DNA from: Paenibacillus rhizophilus
GTDB taxonomy: Bacteria > Bacillota > Bacilli > Paenibacillales > Paenibacillaceae
NCBI RefSeq assembly: GCF_003854965.1
Contig: NZ_RQPI01000004.1
Location: 186,001 to 250,000, forward strand
DNA: 64,000 bases
Reading direction: 5' to 3'
In this document: piece after piece, positions 16,499 to 26,116 of the stretch
Position numbering within the stretch: position 1 is the first letter of the stretch
How the letters are laid out: the number at the start of each line of letters is the position of its first letter
The notes under the pieces: generated by a model
Database searches by the model: none
What the model saw: the letters and a program-made list of their open reading frames with translations, nothing else
What the model was told of the DNA's origin: nothing
Position numbers and translations under genes: made by a program

Positions 16499-17763
16499 AT
16501 GATGAACTGTTCCGGGAACTCCGTGGCGATATACGCTCAGGGCTGGATGTGACCTCTTCCGTGGGAAACGGCGAGCTGGTCTCGCATATTGAAAGGACGA
16601 TTTTTGAGCGGGAAGAGCTGCAGCGCTTAACTGCCCAGGAGAAGCACGGGCTCGTCCGGAGACTGTTCGATTCTTTTCGCGGTCTGGACGTTCTTCAGCC
16701 GCTCGTAGATAACCCGGCTATCAGTGAGATTATGATTAACAGCCATGAAGATATTTTTGTCGAGGAAGATGGGGAAATCCGCCGGCTGCCGCTGGCGTTC
16801 GAATCGGCGTCCAGACTGGAAGATATTATCCAGATCGTCGTCTCCGATGTCAACCGCGTAGTCAATGAATCGTCGCCGATCGTCGATGCCCGTTTAAAAG
16901 ACGGCTCGCGGGTCAACATTGTGCTCCCGCCGGTAGCGCTGAAGGGTCCGGCGATGACGATTCGAAAGTTTCCCGAGTCGCCGATGACAATGGATGACCT
17001 TGTCCGCCGGGAGGCCATCAGCCAGGAAGCGGCCGGCCTGCTTAAGACGCTCGTTGCCGCCAAATACAATATTTTTATCAGCGGCGGAACGGGTTCGGGG
17101 AAGACGACCTTTTTGAACGCTTTATCCCAGTTCATTCCACCGCAAGAGAGAGTCATTACAATCGAGGATTCGGCGGAACTGCAAATTATAACCGTGCCGA
17201 ATCTGGTATCGCTGGAGACGAGGAACGCCAACACGGAGGGTAAAGGGGAAATCTCCATCCGCGATCTGATCCGCTCGTCGCTGCGGATGAGGCCGAACCG
17301 GATCGTCATCGGCGAGGTGCGCGGCGCTGAAGCTCTTGATATGCTGCAGGCAATGAATACCGGCCATGACGGAAGCTTGTCCACCGGCCATGCGAACAGC
17401 GCGCGCGACATGATCAGCCGGTTGGAAACGATGGTGCTGGGCGGCGCCGATCTGCCGGTTGCCGTCGTCAGGCAGCAGATTAGCTCGGCCATCGATATTT
17501 TTGTCCATCTGGCGCGGCTGCGGGACCGTTCGCGGCGGGTCACGGAGATCAGCGAGGTAACCGGTCTGGATAACGGAGAAGTGCAGCTAAATCCGCTTTA
17601 CGAATTCCGTGAAACCGGCGGGAGCGGCGGGCGCCTGAGGGGAGAGCTGGAAGCATGCGGCAATTCTTTGCGGAATACGGCAAAGCTGGTTATGGCGGGA
17701 ATAGCGTATACTCCGCTGGCGCGCTTTGCCGGTGCAATTGAGAGAGGAGAAGAGACAGACTGA
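16495..17763 (+). CDS. TadA/CpaF-type pilus assembly ATPase (locus 1)
   Basis: A secretion ATPase of 422 residues that drives Flp pilus polymerisation at the inner face of the membrane. The N-terminal domain covers about 1-150. Walker A is 'SGGTGSGKTT' (near residue 200), the Asp-box-like 'TIEDSAELQI' follows, Walker B is 'RIVIGEVRGAEALD' (about 270) and the His-box 'GSLSTGHANS' (about 296). An open frame extends 108 codons upstream, but that overlaps TadZ; the ATG at 16495 has ATCGGAGGG upstream and the usual ATGA coupling. Confidence 0.93.
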   Translation: MNDELFRELRGDIRSGLDVTSSVGNGELVSHIERTIFEREELQRLTAQEKHGLVRRLFDSFRGLDVLQPLVDNPAISEIMINSHEDIFVEEDGEIRRLPLAFESASRLEDIIQIVVSDVNRVVNESSPIVDARLKDGSRVNIVLPPVALKGPAMTIRKFPESPMTMDDLVRREAISQEAAGLLKTLVAAKYNIFISGGTGSGKTTFLNALSQFIPPQERVITIEDSAELQIITVPNLVSLETRNANTEGKGEISIRDLIRSSLRMRPNRIVIGEVRGAEALDMLQAMNTGHDGSLSTGHANSARDMISRLETMVLGGADLPVAVVRQQISSAIDIFVHLARLRDRSRRVTEISEVTGLDNGEVQLNPLYEFRETGGSGGRLRGELEACGNSLRNTAKLVMAGIAYTPLARFAGAIERGEETD

Positions 17764-18734
17764 TGTTCGAAATGACCAGAAAGAGCCGGGCTCCGGCTGA
17801 TCGTGTACCATCCGGTTCCGGACCGGACAGTCGCGAACCGGCGTATGGCGTGGAACCCCATCTTAATTCCGGCAGAAGGTTGGCTAAGCGCGATATCACG
17901 CGCATTGGCCGGGATACAACTAATGATGTGCCGCTCAAGAGCCTTCGAAACAACCTTGGACAGGCGGGAAGCGGAAACGTCTCTGCGCCGCTGTTGCCGG
18001 ATTACACGGTTTACACGCTGAATCCGAGACAGAGAATCGTTTCGGCGGCGGCCGGGGGGCTCATATTGTTCGGAATCGGCTATTTGTTTTATCACAATCT
18101 GCTAATTGCCCTGGTGCTGTCAGCGGGAGGATACTTTGCTCCGCGTATATGGCGGGATTATTTGAAGGCGCGCCGCCGCGCCGCGCTCAACCTCCAATTT
18201 AAGCAGATGCTGTTTTCGCTGTCTTCCTCGCTGTCCGCCGGAAGATCGGTAGAGAACGCATTTCGCGAAGCGGTGCAGGATTTGAAGATGCTTGACCCGG
18301 AAGGCGGCAGCGATATGATTGCCGAGCTGAACATCATCTGCGCGCGGCTTGAATACGGACAGCCCGTCGAAGAAGCGCTGCATGATTTCAGCAGAAGGGC
18401 GGGAATGGAGGATATCCGGCGGTTCGCCGATGTCTTCTCCGTCTGTAAACGGACGGGCGGCGACCTGGTGGAGGTGGTGCGGCGCACCTCAAGCATTATC
18501 GGCGAGAAACTGGATGTTCAACAGGAAATCGCCGTCAGCGTTTCCCAGAAACGGTTCGAGTCCAAGGCCTTGCTCGTTTCTCCGCTAGTTATGCTGCTGT
18601 TTATGAGCTTTAGCGCCGGGGACTATATGGAACCGATGTACACCGGATTCGGAATGGCAATCTCGACGTTTGCGCTGGCTTCACTGATTCTGTGTTATTT
18701 CTGGACAAGCAAAATTATGGACATTCCGCTGTAA
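17763..18734 (+). CDS. TadB-like type II secretion F-domain membrane protein (locus 1)
   Basis: A protein of 323 residues. The first about 80 residues are polar and unlike other TadB proteins. Two hydrophobic segments follow (about 95-130), then a cytoplasmic GspF-type helical domain ('LKQMLFSLSSSLSAGRSVE'-like, 'IRRFADVFSVCKRTGGDL') and two C-terminal membrane helices. It forms the assembly platform with TadC. The start overlaps the TadA stop by one base (TGATG). Confidence 0.88.
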   Translation: MFEMTRKSRAPADRVPSGSGPDSREPAYGVEPHLNSGRRLAKRDITRIGRDTTNDVPLKSLRNNLGQAGSGNVSAPLLPDYTVYTLNPRQRIVSAAAGGLILFGIGYLFYHNLLIALVLSAGGYFAPRIWRDYLKARRRAALNLQFKQMLFSLSSSLSAGRSVENAFREAVQDLKMLDPEGGSDMIAELNIICARLEYGQPVEEALHDFSRRAGMEDIRRFADVFSVCKRTGGDLVEVVRRTSSIIGEKLDVQQEIAVSVSQKRFESKALLVSPLVMLLFMSFSAGDYMEPMYTGFGMAISTFALASLILCYFWTSKIMDIPL

Positions 18735-18739
18735 GGAGA

Positions 18740-19618
18740 GTGGGAAATCTGAGATGGATTTGCGGGTTGACCGCCATTGCGCTGGTCTTGAGCTGGGTCG
18801 CGCTCCGTGCTGTGAGCGGGAAGCGGTACGCCGCCCTCAGGAATCTGCCTGTGGACGGCCTGCGCCTGCGGAGTCTTTCGGAGCCGCTGCTTGTGCTGCT
18901 GGAGAAGGGCGGTATCGCCCGGAGATTTCCGGTATTCGTATTTCGGATGCAGCGGTCGGTTCAGCGGATATACGGGCAGCGCCACAGCGCGGAAATAACG
19001 CTGCTCTTCATGGGCGAAATGCTGGCCTACGCCTGGCTGCTCGCCTTGGGGGGATGCGTTCTGGCGACGCTTAGCGGAGAGCCGGCCGCGCTCGTTCTTG
19101 GAGTTCTGCTGGCCGTCCTGCTTCCCGCCGCGCTTGCAGCCGATCTGCACAAAAAGGTTAAGGTACGCGAACAGCTCATCATGATGGAGCTTCCGGATCT
19201 GCTAAGCGGGATTGTATTGCTGGTTAGCGCAGGTGAAACGGTGCAGCGGGCGATTATACGCTGTTTGGAAAGCCGGAAGAATGACAATCATCCGCTGTAC
19301 CGTGAACTGCTTGCCATGACCGGCGAGTGGGAAAGCGGCTATTCGTTCCAGCAGGCTTTCGAGAATTTCAGCAAGCGCTGCGCCGTGCAGGAAGTTTCGC
19401 TCTTTGCGACGACGGTGCTGCTGAATGTCCGAAGAGGGGGAAGCGATTTTGCGCTCGCTTTGCGCGATTTGTCTCGGCTGCTGTGGGAGAAGCGCAAGGC
19501 GGTCAGCAGGACGCGCGGCGAGCAGGCTTCCTCGAAACTGGTATTTCCGATGGTTGTCATTTTTATAATCGTAATTGTATTGGTAGGCACGCCGGCTTTT
19601 ATGATGATGAATATGTAG
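18740..19618 (+). CDS. TadC-like type II secretion F-domain membrane protein (locus 1)
   Basis: The partner platform protein to TadB, about 292 residues. It has an N-terminal membrane helix, a paired helix near residues 100-135, a GspF core ('LPDLLSGIVLLVSAGETVQ', 'FSKRCAVQEVSLFATTVLL') and a C-terminal helix ending 'GTPAFMMMNM'. The start is uncertain: no in-frame ATG exists near the TadB stop. GTG at 18740 lies just after TAAGGAGA with unusually short spacing, and re-initiation after TadB is likely. Confidence 0.85.
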   Translation: MGNLRWICGLTAIALVLSWVALRAVSGKRYAALRNLPVDGLRLRSLSEPLLVLLEKGGIARRFPVFVFRMQRSVQRIYGQRHSAEITLLFMGEMLAYAWLLALGGCVLATLSGEPAALVLGVLLAVLLPAALAADLHKKVKVREQLIMMELPDLLSGIVLLVSAGETVQRAIIRCLESRKNDNHPLYRELLAMTGEWESGYSFQQAFENFSKRCAVQEVSLFATTVLLNVRRGGSDFALALRDLSRLLWEKRKAVSRTRGEQASSKLVFPMVVIFIIVIVLVGTPAFMMMNM

Positions 19619-19630
19619 GAGGTTGAGAGA

Positions 19631-19819
19631 ATGTTAACGATTGTGGAGAAAAGCAAGAATTTTTGGCGGGATGAGGAAGGTCTGGGCACGCTCGAAATGA
19701 TTCTGATTATTGCCGTTCTGGTCGCTGTGGTTGTATTGTTCCGCCAAAAGATCAAAGAGGTGATTTCGGGTCTGATTGATACCGCTGGCGAAAAGAGCCA
19801 GGAAGTATTTGAAGATTAG
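19631..19819 (+). CDS. Flp-type pilin (locus 1)
   Basis: A protein of 62 residues. A charged leader ends in 'DEEGLGTLEMILIIAVLV': a Gly-Leu-Gly processing region, a Glu about five residues later and an uninterrupted hydrophobic helix, then an amphipathic tail. This is the Flp/class IV-b pilin layout, expected to be cut by the prepilin peptidase encoded at 23816. AGGAGGTTGAGAG precedes the ATG. It is the most likely major fibre subunit of locus 1. Confidence 0.87.
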   Translation: MLTIVEKSKNFWRDEEGLGTLEMILIIAVLVAVVVLFRQKIKEVISGLIDTAGEKSQEVFED

Positions 19820-19830
19820 TCATTTATACG

Positions 19831-20505
19831 ATGCTGAACAGAATCCGTAACGACGAAGGAAGCTTCACCGTAGAGGCGGCTATGGTGCTGCCGATCATCA
19901 TGTGCGTGACCATGCTGCTGCTGTTCTTCTGCTTGTACAGCTACCAGAAATCGATGCTGCTTCAAATTGCGTCTTCCGCATCTGAACGTGCGGCCTATAA
20001 CTGGGACAACAGCCACAAGGCCGGTGATGGGTCGTTTCCGCAGGGACAATACGATTCCCTTTACTGGCGAATTGGAGACGACCGTCTGCTGGGAAGCCTG
20101 TTCGGGACCGGAGAGAATGGCGAAGCCGCAGCAATACAGCTGCCGGACGGCGGGGCGGAAGAGAGCAATCTTCCGGCCGTCAAGCTGAGTAAGTCCGCTA
20201 TGAGAATTCCCGACAACTTACAGGGAGAAATGAGCTACAGTTACACCCTTACGGGGAGAAGAGTAAAGGCTAAGCTTCGGCGAATGCTGAACCTGCCGGT
20301 TCTGGACGAGATTCTTTCGGATAGAGCGCAGCCCGAGGTTACCGCGCGGTCTCTTGTCGCCGAGCCGGTTGAATTTATTCGCACCGTGGAATTGATGCGC
20401 TACTATGGAGCTAAATTTAGAGAGAACTCGGCGAATGCTGAACCGGAGCAGGCCATGAAGCAGCAGGATGCTTCAACCATGATGTCCAAACTGGGCAAAC
20501 GGTAA
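19831..20505 (+). CDS. TadE-like pseudopilin (locus 1)
   Basis: A protein of 224 residues with the TadE signature 'EGSFTVEAAMVLPIIMCVTM' at the N-terminus (one membrane helix) and an extracellular domain of about 185 residues of unknown fold. TadE-like proteins are minor pilins that help assemble the Flp fibre. No clear ribosome binding site is visible before the ATG, only 11 bases after the pilin stop, so it may be translated by coupling. Confidence 0.82.
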   Translation: MLNRIRNDEGSFTVEAAMVLPIIMCVTMLLLFFCLYSYQKSMLLQIASSASERAAYNWDNSHKAGDGSFPQGQYDSLYWRIGDDRLLGSLFGTGENGEAAAIQLPDGGAEESNLPAVKLSKSAMRIPDNLQGEMSYSYTLTGRRVKAKLRRMLNLPVLDEILSDRAQPEVTARSLVAEPVEFIRTVELMRYYGAKFRENSANAEPEQAMKQQDASTMMSKLGKR

Positions 20506-20523
20506 AGACGAGAGGAAATAAGG

Positions 20524-22770
20524 ATGAAAAGACGAATTGCAGCCCGAATCCGCCGCGCCGAACGGTTAAAAAGCGGGTGGAGACAGACGGAAGGTTCGGT
20601 ATCGGTTTTCTTGATTATGGTGTTGGCCTTTGTATTCCTGTTCTCTGCGGTGCTCATCGATTACGCTCGGATGGCCGCCGCCAATGTGCAGGGCGAACGT
20701 CTGGCCCGAGCGGGCGTACGGTCGGCGATGTCGGCGTACGATGCGGGACTGAGGGAACAGTACGGGTTGTTCGCCTTCGGCGGAAGCGACGGAGACGAAA
20801 TAATGGCTCGCACGCTTGCCGATTCCTTTTATAAAAGCGGCCGCGGCGACGGTTTTAATCTGATCACATTGGGCCTTGATTCCTCTACGCTGGAGTGGAG
20901 CCGCCCGCTGGGGAGCTATGACGTGTTCCGCCGCCAAATGAACGAGGAAATGAAATACAAGGCTCCGGTCGATTTCGCGCTGGAGCTTGCGGGAAAGTTC
21001 AAGCCGCTGTCCGGAGCGATGGAAGAAGCGTCCCGAACGACAGAATTATTCGCCAAGCTGCAGCCGCTGTACGACAAGCGGGAGGCGGCCCTCGACCGGA
21101 TGCTGGAACGCAGGCGGCAGGCTGCCGAAAGCGCGCGGACGCCGCTCACGCTCATTAAGAATCCGGCTGCCGGCGGCATTGCCGATTCTTCCATCGGCGC
21201 TGTCTCAAGCACTGCGGATATCGCTGCGCAGTATAACGATTATGTGTGGAAATCTAATATCGACATGAATAGAGGGCCAAAAAAACCGGCGATGTATACC
21301 CATGCTATCACTTCTTATCGTGAGCAATCCGCAGCGGTTCTTTCCGGACTGGGCAGCCGGCTTGCCGTTTGGCAGAATGATCATGCCTTACTGATAAAGC
21401 AGGCAAGCGACGCGCTTAATGAGGCGAAGATAATCAACGAGGAAATGAGCAAAGCCATTAAGTTGTCAGAAAGCAGAAGCGCCGGACGCGGATATGACAC
21501 GGCCGATTCCTGGGATATTCCTAATTCACAGGCAAATGCCGCAGCCCGCCCTAACTTGCGTGAGCAAGCGGAGCAGCTGGTGCTTGAATCCGCGGACTTG
21601 CTCGGTATGGAGAATAGTCTGGCGGCGCAGGAAGCGGCTTTTCGGGATTCATACTCCCGGGCTTCATCCCTGCCGGGGGCGATGAGCCCAGCTTTGGGGC
21701 TAAACGGCGACGCCGGCGCGATGAAAGCCGCGGTAACCGGCGCCGCAGGCACCGTAGACGCATATTTGAGCGATTATGGAAACGGAGGGGGCGTTATCGG
21801 CCGGGAGGCGGCCGAAATCGACAAGCACCGCGGCTCGGACAATCAGCGAAAAGAACTGGAAAAAGAGGCGAAGACCAAGCTTGCGGAGGCGCTAAAAGTT
21901 GCCGACGCTCTTTGCAATCTGAATAGCGGTGCCAAAGAAGTGCTGGAGCGTTACGAATTATTGAATCAATACTATGAAGAAAGTATCGATTATAACAAGG
22001 GACTAACGGAAGGTTCGGCGGATGAGCCAGTTAAGAGCGATCCGTATGCCGCTGAAAGCGCGGCTATGGACCAAATGGACAATCTTTACGAAGCGTTGGG
22101 GAGCGTTCTGCTTGCTTCAAGGGACAGGCTGTTTCAAACCGAATATGCGGCGCAGTATTTTCCCCATTTTGATCTTTCGCAGCTTAAGGAAATAGCCGAA
22201 GGCTCCGCTGAAGAAATCGGGGAGAAACTGAAGGAGCAGCTCGATCCGCACAGCCAGGAGCTGGAATATATCCTGTATGGTTTTGACAAGCCGGGACTGA
22301 ATGTGGCAGCGGCTTACAGTGAAATATTCGCGGCCCGGCTGGCTATCCGCACGATGGAAGGATTTGTGAAAAAAGCAGGAATGGGCAATCCGTTGCTAGT
22401 AGCGGCGGCGGCACTGGTGTACGGGTTGACGGAAGCGGTCAAGGATATGATTACGCTCTGCCGCGAGGGAGCCGTCCCTTTATCTGAATATGTGCCAGCC
22501 AAACTGACCTACCGTGATTATTTGCGCCTGTTTTTGGCGCTGCATGGCTCGGGAGAAGCCGAGCTGTCGCGGATGCTGGCCCTGATCAGGCTGAATACGG
22601 GGATCAATCCGGCAGAGAGAAGCACATATGCTTCCGCTGAGATGCGTTTAGGGATGCGGCTTTGGTTCTTGCCCGGCATCATGAAGCTGCTTCAACATAC
22701 CGGCGAGGTTCCGGGGGAAATCGACGGCCATACCTATTTCAGGTCGGTGAGGGCGGACTTTGCGTATTGA
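20524..22770 (+). CDS. Large TadG/DUF5702-like protein (locus 1)
   Basis: A protein of 748 residues with an N-terminal membrane anchor ('GSVSVFLIMVLAFVFLFSA') and 'ARMAAANVQGERLARAGVR', the usual start of TadG-like/DUF5702 proteins of Firmicute Tad loci. The long Ala/Glu/Lys-rich middle looks largely alpha-helical. A short hydrophobic stretch near residues 620-640 could be a second membrane contact. It probably projects from the membrane and links or anchors the pilus; function is unproven. GAGGAAATAAGG precedes the ATG. Confidence 0.8.
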   Translation: MKRRIAARIRRAERLKSGWRQTEGSVSVFLIMVLAFVFLFSAVLIDYARMAAANVQGERLARAGVRSAMSAYDAGLREQYGLFAFGGSDGDEIMARTLADSFYKSGRGDGFNLITLGLDSSTLEWSRPLGSYDVFRRQMNEEMKYKAPVDFALELAGKFKPLSGAMEEASRTTELFAKLQPLYDKREAALDRMLERRRQAAESARTPLTLIKNPAAGGIADSSIGAVSSTADIAAQYNDYVWKSNIDMNRGPKKPAMYTHAITSYREQSAAVLSGLGSRLAVWQNDHALLIKQASDALNEAKIINEEMSKAIKLSESRSAGRGYDTADSWDIPNSQANAAARPNLREQAEQLVLESADLLGMENSLAAQEAAFRDSYSRASSLPGAMSPALGLNGDAGAMKAAVTGAAGTVDAYLSDYGNGGGVIGREAAEIDKHRGSDNQRKELEKEAKTKLAEALKVADALCNLNSGAKEVLERYELLNQYYEESIDYNKGLTEGSADEPVKSDPYAAESAAMDQMDNLYEALGSVLLASRDRLFQTEYAAQYFPHFDLSQLKEIAEGSAEEIGEKLKEQLDPHSQELEYILYGFDKPGLNVAAAYSEIFAARLAIRTMEGFVKKAGMGNPLLVAAAALVYGLTEAVKDMITLCREGAVPLSEYVPAKLTYRDYLRLFLALHGSGEAELSRMLALIRLNTGINPAERSTYASAEMRLGMRLWFLPGIMKLLQHTGEVPGEIDGHTYFRSVRADFAY

Positions 22771-22789
22771 CGGGAGGAACAGAGAAACA

Positions 22790-23791
22790 ATGGATAACTG
22801 GCTCAAAAAGGAAGGGAGGTTTAATAACGAAGGCAGCATGGTCGTGGAGGCGGCTATGGTGCTGCCCCTATTTTTGCTGTTCGTGCTGTTCCTGATCTTT
22901 ATCGTGCAAATGACCCTGTATTCAACCGCTTTGCAGGGGACCGTATCCGATACCGTAAAAGAAGTGGCCACGCATATGTACCCTGCCGCCTTGGCGGTGC
23001 AGAAGGGAGAACAGTCCGCAAACGCTTCAGATGAAGCCGAGAGCGGAATGAACGGCCAAACGACTGCGGCCAAGCCGTCCATTTGGACTATTCCTAGACT
23101 GTCGGTTACGGATTGGGCCGAGCAATACGCCTCCGATCTGCCTCCGCCGCTGGGTGATTGGGTAAGAAGCGCGGCAGAGAAGGGAGAAGCTCCTCTTCAG
23201 GAGCTCCAGGCCAAAGGCTCGGAGGCTGTTTTGGACGTTGCCGTCAAACCGCTTCTAAAGCCTTACATCGCTTCGGATATGCTGGACTACAGGCGGCTCC
23301 ACGTTTCTAATGTGACGGTTCCGAAGCTGAAAGACGGCTCGCAGCCCTATTTCGGTCTTCAGGTCAGCTATGAGCTCCCGATGAAGGTGCCGTTCCTGAA
23401 TCGCAGCATTGTGCTGGAGGCCTCTGCCGTGGAGCGGCTATGGATAGGGGAAACAGGCGAAGGCGGAAGCGTCGATGAGGAAGGTGGAGCCGAAGACAAC
23501 ACCTCCATTTCTATTCTGGAGAAGCCGAATCCAGCAAGGCCTAACAAACAGGGAGTCATCCGGATTAAAACCACGCCGAATGCTTCGGCGAATCTCACGG
23601 TCTTCTACAAAAGCGGGAAAAGCACCGCCAAGTATTTGGGCTGGAAGAAAGCAGACGAGAACGGGTATATCGAGTGGGAATGGAGAATCGGCGGCAAGAC
23701 GACGCCGGGCTCATGGCCGACATTCGTCATAGAGACGGAGGACGGCCAATCGGCGGAGGGCCAATTTTACGTGGCGGAAAAGCCGAATTGA
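22790..23791 (+). CDS. TadE-like protein with C-terminal beta-rich domain (locus 1)
   Basis: A protein of 333 residues. The 'EGSMVVEAAMVLPLFLLFV' TadE-type start gives one membrane helix. The middle is polar, and the last about 90 residues ('RIKTTPNASANLTVFYKSG', 'WEWRIGGKTTPGSWPTFVI') read as an Ig-like or carbohydrate/adhesion-type beta domain. It could be a minor pilin presenting a binding domain. The ATG at 22790 has GGGAGGA upstream with long spacing (12); a TTG at 22760 would overlap the previous gene. Confidence 0.78.
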   Translation: MDNWLKKEGRFNNEGSMVVEAAMVLPLFLLFVLFLIFIVQMTLYSTALQGTVSDTVKEVATHMYPAALAVQKGEQSANASDEAESGMNGQTTAAKPSIWTIPRLSVTDWAEQYASDLPPPLGDWVRSAAEKGEAPLQELQAKGSEAVLDVAVKPLLKPYIASDMLDYRRLHVSNVTVPKLKDGSQPYFGLQVSYELPMKVPFLNRSIVLEASAVERLWIGETGEGGSVDEEGGAEDNTSISILEKPNPARPNKQGVIRIKTTPNASANLTVFYKSGKSTAKYLGWKKADENGYIEWEWRIGGKTTPGSWPTFVIETEDGQSAEGQFYVAEKPN

Positions 23792-23815
23792 CTCACAGAA
23801 AAAGGAGCCAAGGCA

Positions 23816-24331
23816 ATGAATGAATGGGCGTTTTGGGGCTGTCTGCCCTTTTTGGCGGGGGCGTTCCTTACGGATACGCTGACGATGAAAATACCGAACT
23901 GGATTACGGCGCCGGCTGTGCTTATGGGCTTTATGGCACAGGGACTTTCCGGCGGCTGGAAAGGGGTAGTGTTTGCGGGAGCCGGCGCTGCCGCAGGATT
24001 TTTACCGCTTCTTCTCATGCATGTCATAGGGGCTGTTGGAGCGGGTGATGTCAAGCTTTTTGCCGGAATCGGCGCCTGGACAGGATCTTTGTTCACCGCT
24101 CAGGTCATCGTCTACTCGCTGCTGTTTGCGGCGGTGATCGGCTGGATGATTGTGCTCAAGAGGCGGGAAGCATTTCGCCGGCTGCGGAGTGTCGCAATAT
24201 TGCTGGCGGGAATCTTTTATATACCGAAATGGACATTGTTCAAAAGCCGTGACGGCGATATGCTGCGATTTCCTTTTATGCTTGCCGTGATTCCCGGGGC
24301 GGCGGCCGCTTTTTTGGGGGGCTGGATTTAA
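23816..24331 (+). CDS. A24-family prepilin peptidase (TadV/CpaA type)
   Basis: A polytopic aspartic protease of 171 residues that trims Flp pilin leaders. The two catalytic aspartates lie in 'FLTDTLTMKIPNW' (about residue 20) and the GxGD motif 'GAVGAGDVKLFAGIG' (about residue 77). About five to six hydrophobic segments are seen. It lacks the N-methyltransferase domain of PilD, as TadV proteins do. AAAGGAGCC precedes the ATG. It is the only prepilin peptidase in the window. Confidence 0.92.
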   Translation: MNEWAFWGCLPFLAGAFLTDTLTMKIPNWITAPAVLMGFMAQGLSGGWKGVVFAGAGAAAGFLPLLLMHVIGAVGAGDVKLFAGIGAWTGSLFTAQVIVYSLLFAAVIGWMIVLKRREAFRRLRSVAILLAGIFYIPKWTLFKSRDGDMLRFPFMLAVIPGAAAAFLGGWI

Positions 24332-24369
24332 GGACCGTCCGTTCAATTGTAAGAGGGAGGTGAACTTCA

Positions 24370-26091
24370 TTGTTTGGGTTAACCAGGGATTTTGTGCAGC
24401 AGGACGGCATCCGGATGGTGCTTGGAGGACGAGAGGGAATGCCGGCGTCCAGGCTCAATTCGGTTCAGAGCCGCATGCTGTCCTCCTTAACCATTCCGCA
24501 TCATCTTAGGCTGTTTCTCAAAGAGGTGGATCTGAGCGTAACGCTGGAATATCCGGTATCCGGGAAAAAATTGCTCTCGCATCTTCTCAAGGGAGTTAAG
24601 CTGACCCTGGCCGAATTTTACGGGCTGCTGCTTCAGATCGCTCAAGGTATGGAGGATGGACGGCTGCATATGCTTCATCCCGGGCAGTACGCTCTGCATG
24701 AGGATTATATTTTTATTGAAGGTCCCCTGCAAAGGGGGAAAGTCTACTTGACGTACGTTCCTCTTCAGATCATCGAACCGGCGCAGTCATTGGGAGAGAG
24801 TCTCAAGGGGCTGATTATGGCGCTGATGCCAAGCGTGGGGGAGTTGAAAGGAGACGGCGTCCAGCGGCTGCTGCACTACTGCGGCGAAGATGAATTTACC
24901 GTCGGAGGGTGGAAGAAGCTTCTCTCGGCGCTGCTGACAGATGACGGGGAACGGAATCCGATGGCGCATGCGGAGACGGCCGCGGCCAAACCATCGACGG
25001 AAACCGGGCATTACACGGTGGATGCTGACAACGGTAAAAGATCCCCCGCGAAGCGTGACGGCCCGGATGCGAACCATCGTATTTTCAGCAGTTTTGGTTC
25101 TTCGGTGGACTCCCCGGAAGCCGAAGCTTCACGGGAAAGGTTCAAATCGCCGATTGCCGAATGGATGAGCGGGAGTTCTTTTTTTCAGGGCAGGCAGCAG
25201 GAAGATAACAAACAGGAAGGAGGAAGGGAGAGAAGCTGGAAGGAAGAGGAAAGTATGAACACCGGTTTGGCTTCCGGCGAATTCCTCGAGGCCAACGGTG
25301 GACATTCCTCAAAAAAGACATATATTTTGCTGGGCTGCGTTCTGCTGGACGCCTTGCTGTGGAAATACTTGTACCTGGATCATCCGGGAAGGTTAACGCT
25401 GATTCTTTGCGGAATCACTACGGTTCTGCTGATTGCAATAAACGGGTTAATCTGGGCGGGGAAAATAGGCGCAGGCCAAATGGAAGAGGAAGAGACGGAA
25501 GAAGAGGATGCAAAAGGTCCGGAATTTGGAATACCCGGGGGGTTCGGAATGATGCCGCCGTTTGGCGGGCGAAACAGGGACAAGCTTGAGGAATCACGGC
25601 GGCTCAATCCTGCGCCAGTTGACCGGAATAAACGGGTCGTCGCCGAAATGCATGAATTCGGATCTGGCGGTATAGGGATTGAGGCAATGGAGGAATATCC
25701 AAAACCAGCGGTGGCCGAGCCGGTTACAGTTCTGCTTTCGAGAGAGAAAGCACCGGCTCCGGAAGAAGCGAAGCTGCGCGAGGGAGCGGTGCCTTATCTT
25801 GAAAGAATGGAGGAAGGAAGCGAACGCCGGGAGAAAATCGAACTGAACCGGACAAGCTTTATTATCGGCCGTTCACCGGAGGTGGCTCAGTATATGGAAT
25901 CATCGGAGGGCGCATCCAGAGTGCATGCCGAGATATTCCGAAGCGGCGGAGGCTATGTCCTGAAAGATTTGGATTCGCGCAACGGCACCCGTTTTCGGGG
26001 AGAGGTAATGGTTCCCTACAAGGAGTATCCACTGACTGACGGGGACGCCTTCACAATTGTAAAAGGGAAGTATACCTTTCATCAGCGTTAA
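24370..26091 (+). CDS. DUF6382-like and FHA-domain membrane protein (locus 1)
   Basis: A protein of 573 residues. An N-terminal globular domain of about 200 residues (DUF6382-like, the type seen beside Tad genes) is followed by a low-complexity linker, a pair of membrane helices near 320-365, an acidic patch, and a C-terminal FHA domain (about 490-573) with 'FIIGRSP', 'SRVHAEIF' and 'LDSRNGTRF', the phosphothreonine-binding residues. It may link pilus assembly to a Ser/Thr kinase; no kinase gene is in the window. The TTG start at 24370 follows GGGAGGTG eight bases upstream. Last gene of locus 1. Confidence 0.82.
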   Translation: MFGLTRDFVQQDGIRMVLGGREGMPASRLNSVQSRMLSSLTIPHHLRLFLKEVDLSVTLEYPVSGKKLLSHLLKGVKLTLAEFYGLLLQIAQGMEDGRLHMLHPGQYALHEDYIFIEGPLQRGKVYLTYVPLQIIEPAQSLGESLKGLIMALMPSVGELKGDGVQRLLHYCGEDEFTVGGWKKLLSALLTDDGERNPMAHAETAAAKPSTETGHYTVDADNGKRSPAKRDGPDANHRIFSSFGSSVDSPEAEASRERFKSPIAEWMSGSSFFQGRQQEDNKQEGGRERSWKEEESMNTGLASGEFLEANGGHSSKKTYILLGCVLLDALLWKYLYLDHPGRLTLILCGITTVLLIAINGLIWAGKIGAGQMEEEETEEEDAKGPEFGIPGGFGMMPPFGGRNRDKLEESRRLNPAPVDRNKRVVAEMHEFGSGGIGIEAMEEYPKPAVAEPVTVLLSREKAPAPEEAKLREGAVPYLERMEEGSERREKIELNRTSFIIGRSPEVAQYMESSEGASRVHAEIFRSGGGYVLKDLDSRNGTRFRGEVMVPYKEYPLTDGDAFTIVKGKYTFHQR

Positions 26092-26116
26092 TGGTTTTGG
26101 ATCGCAGTGCTTAAGC

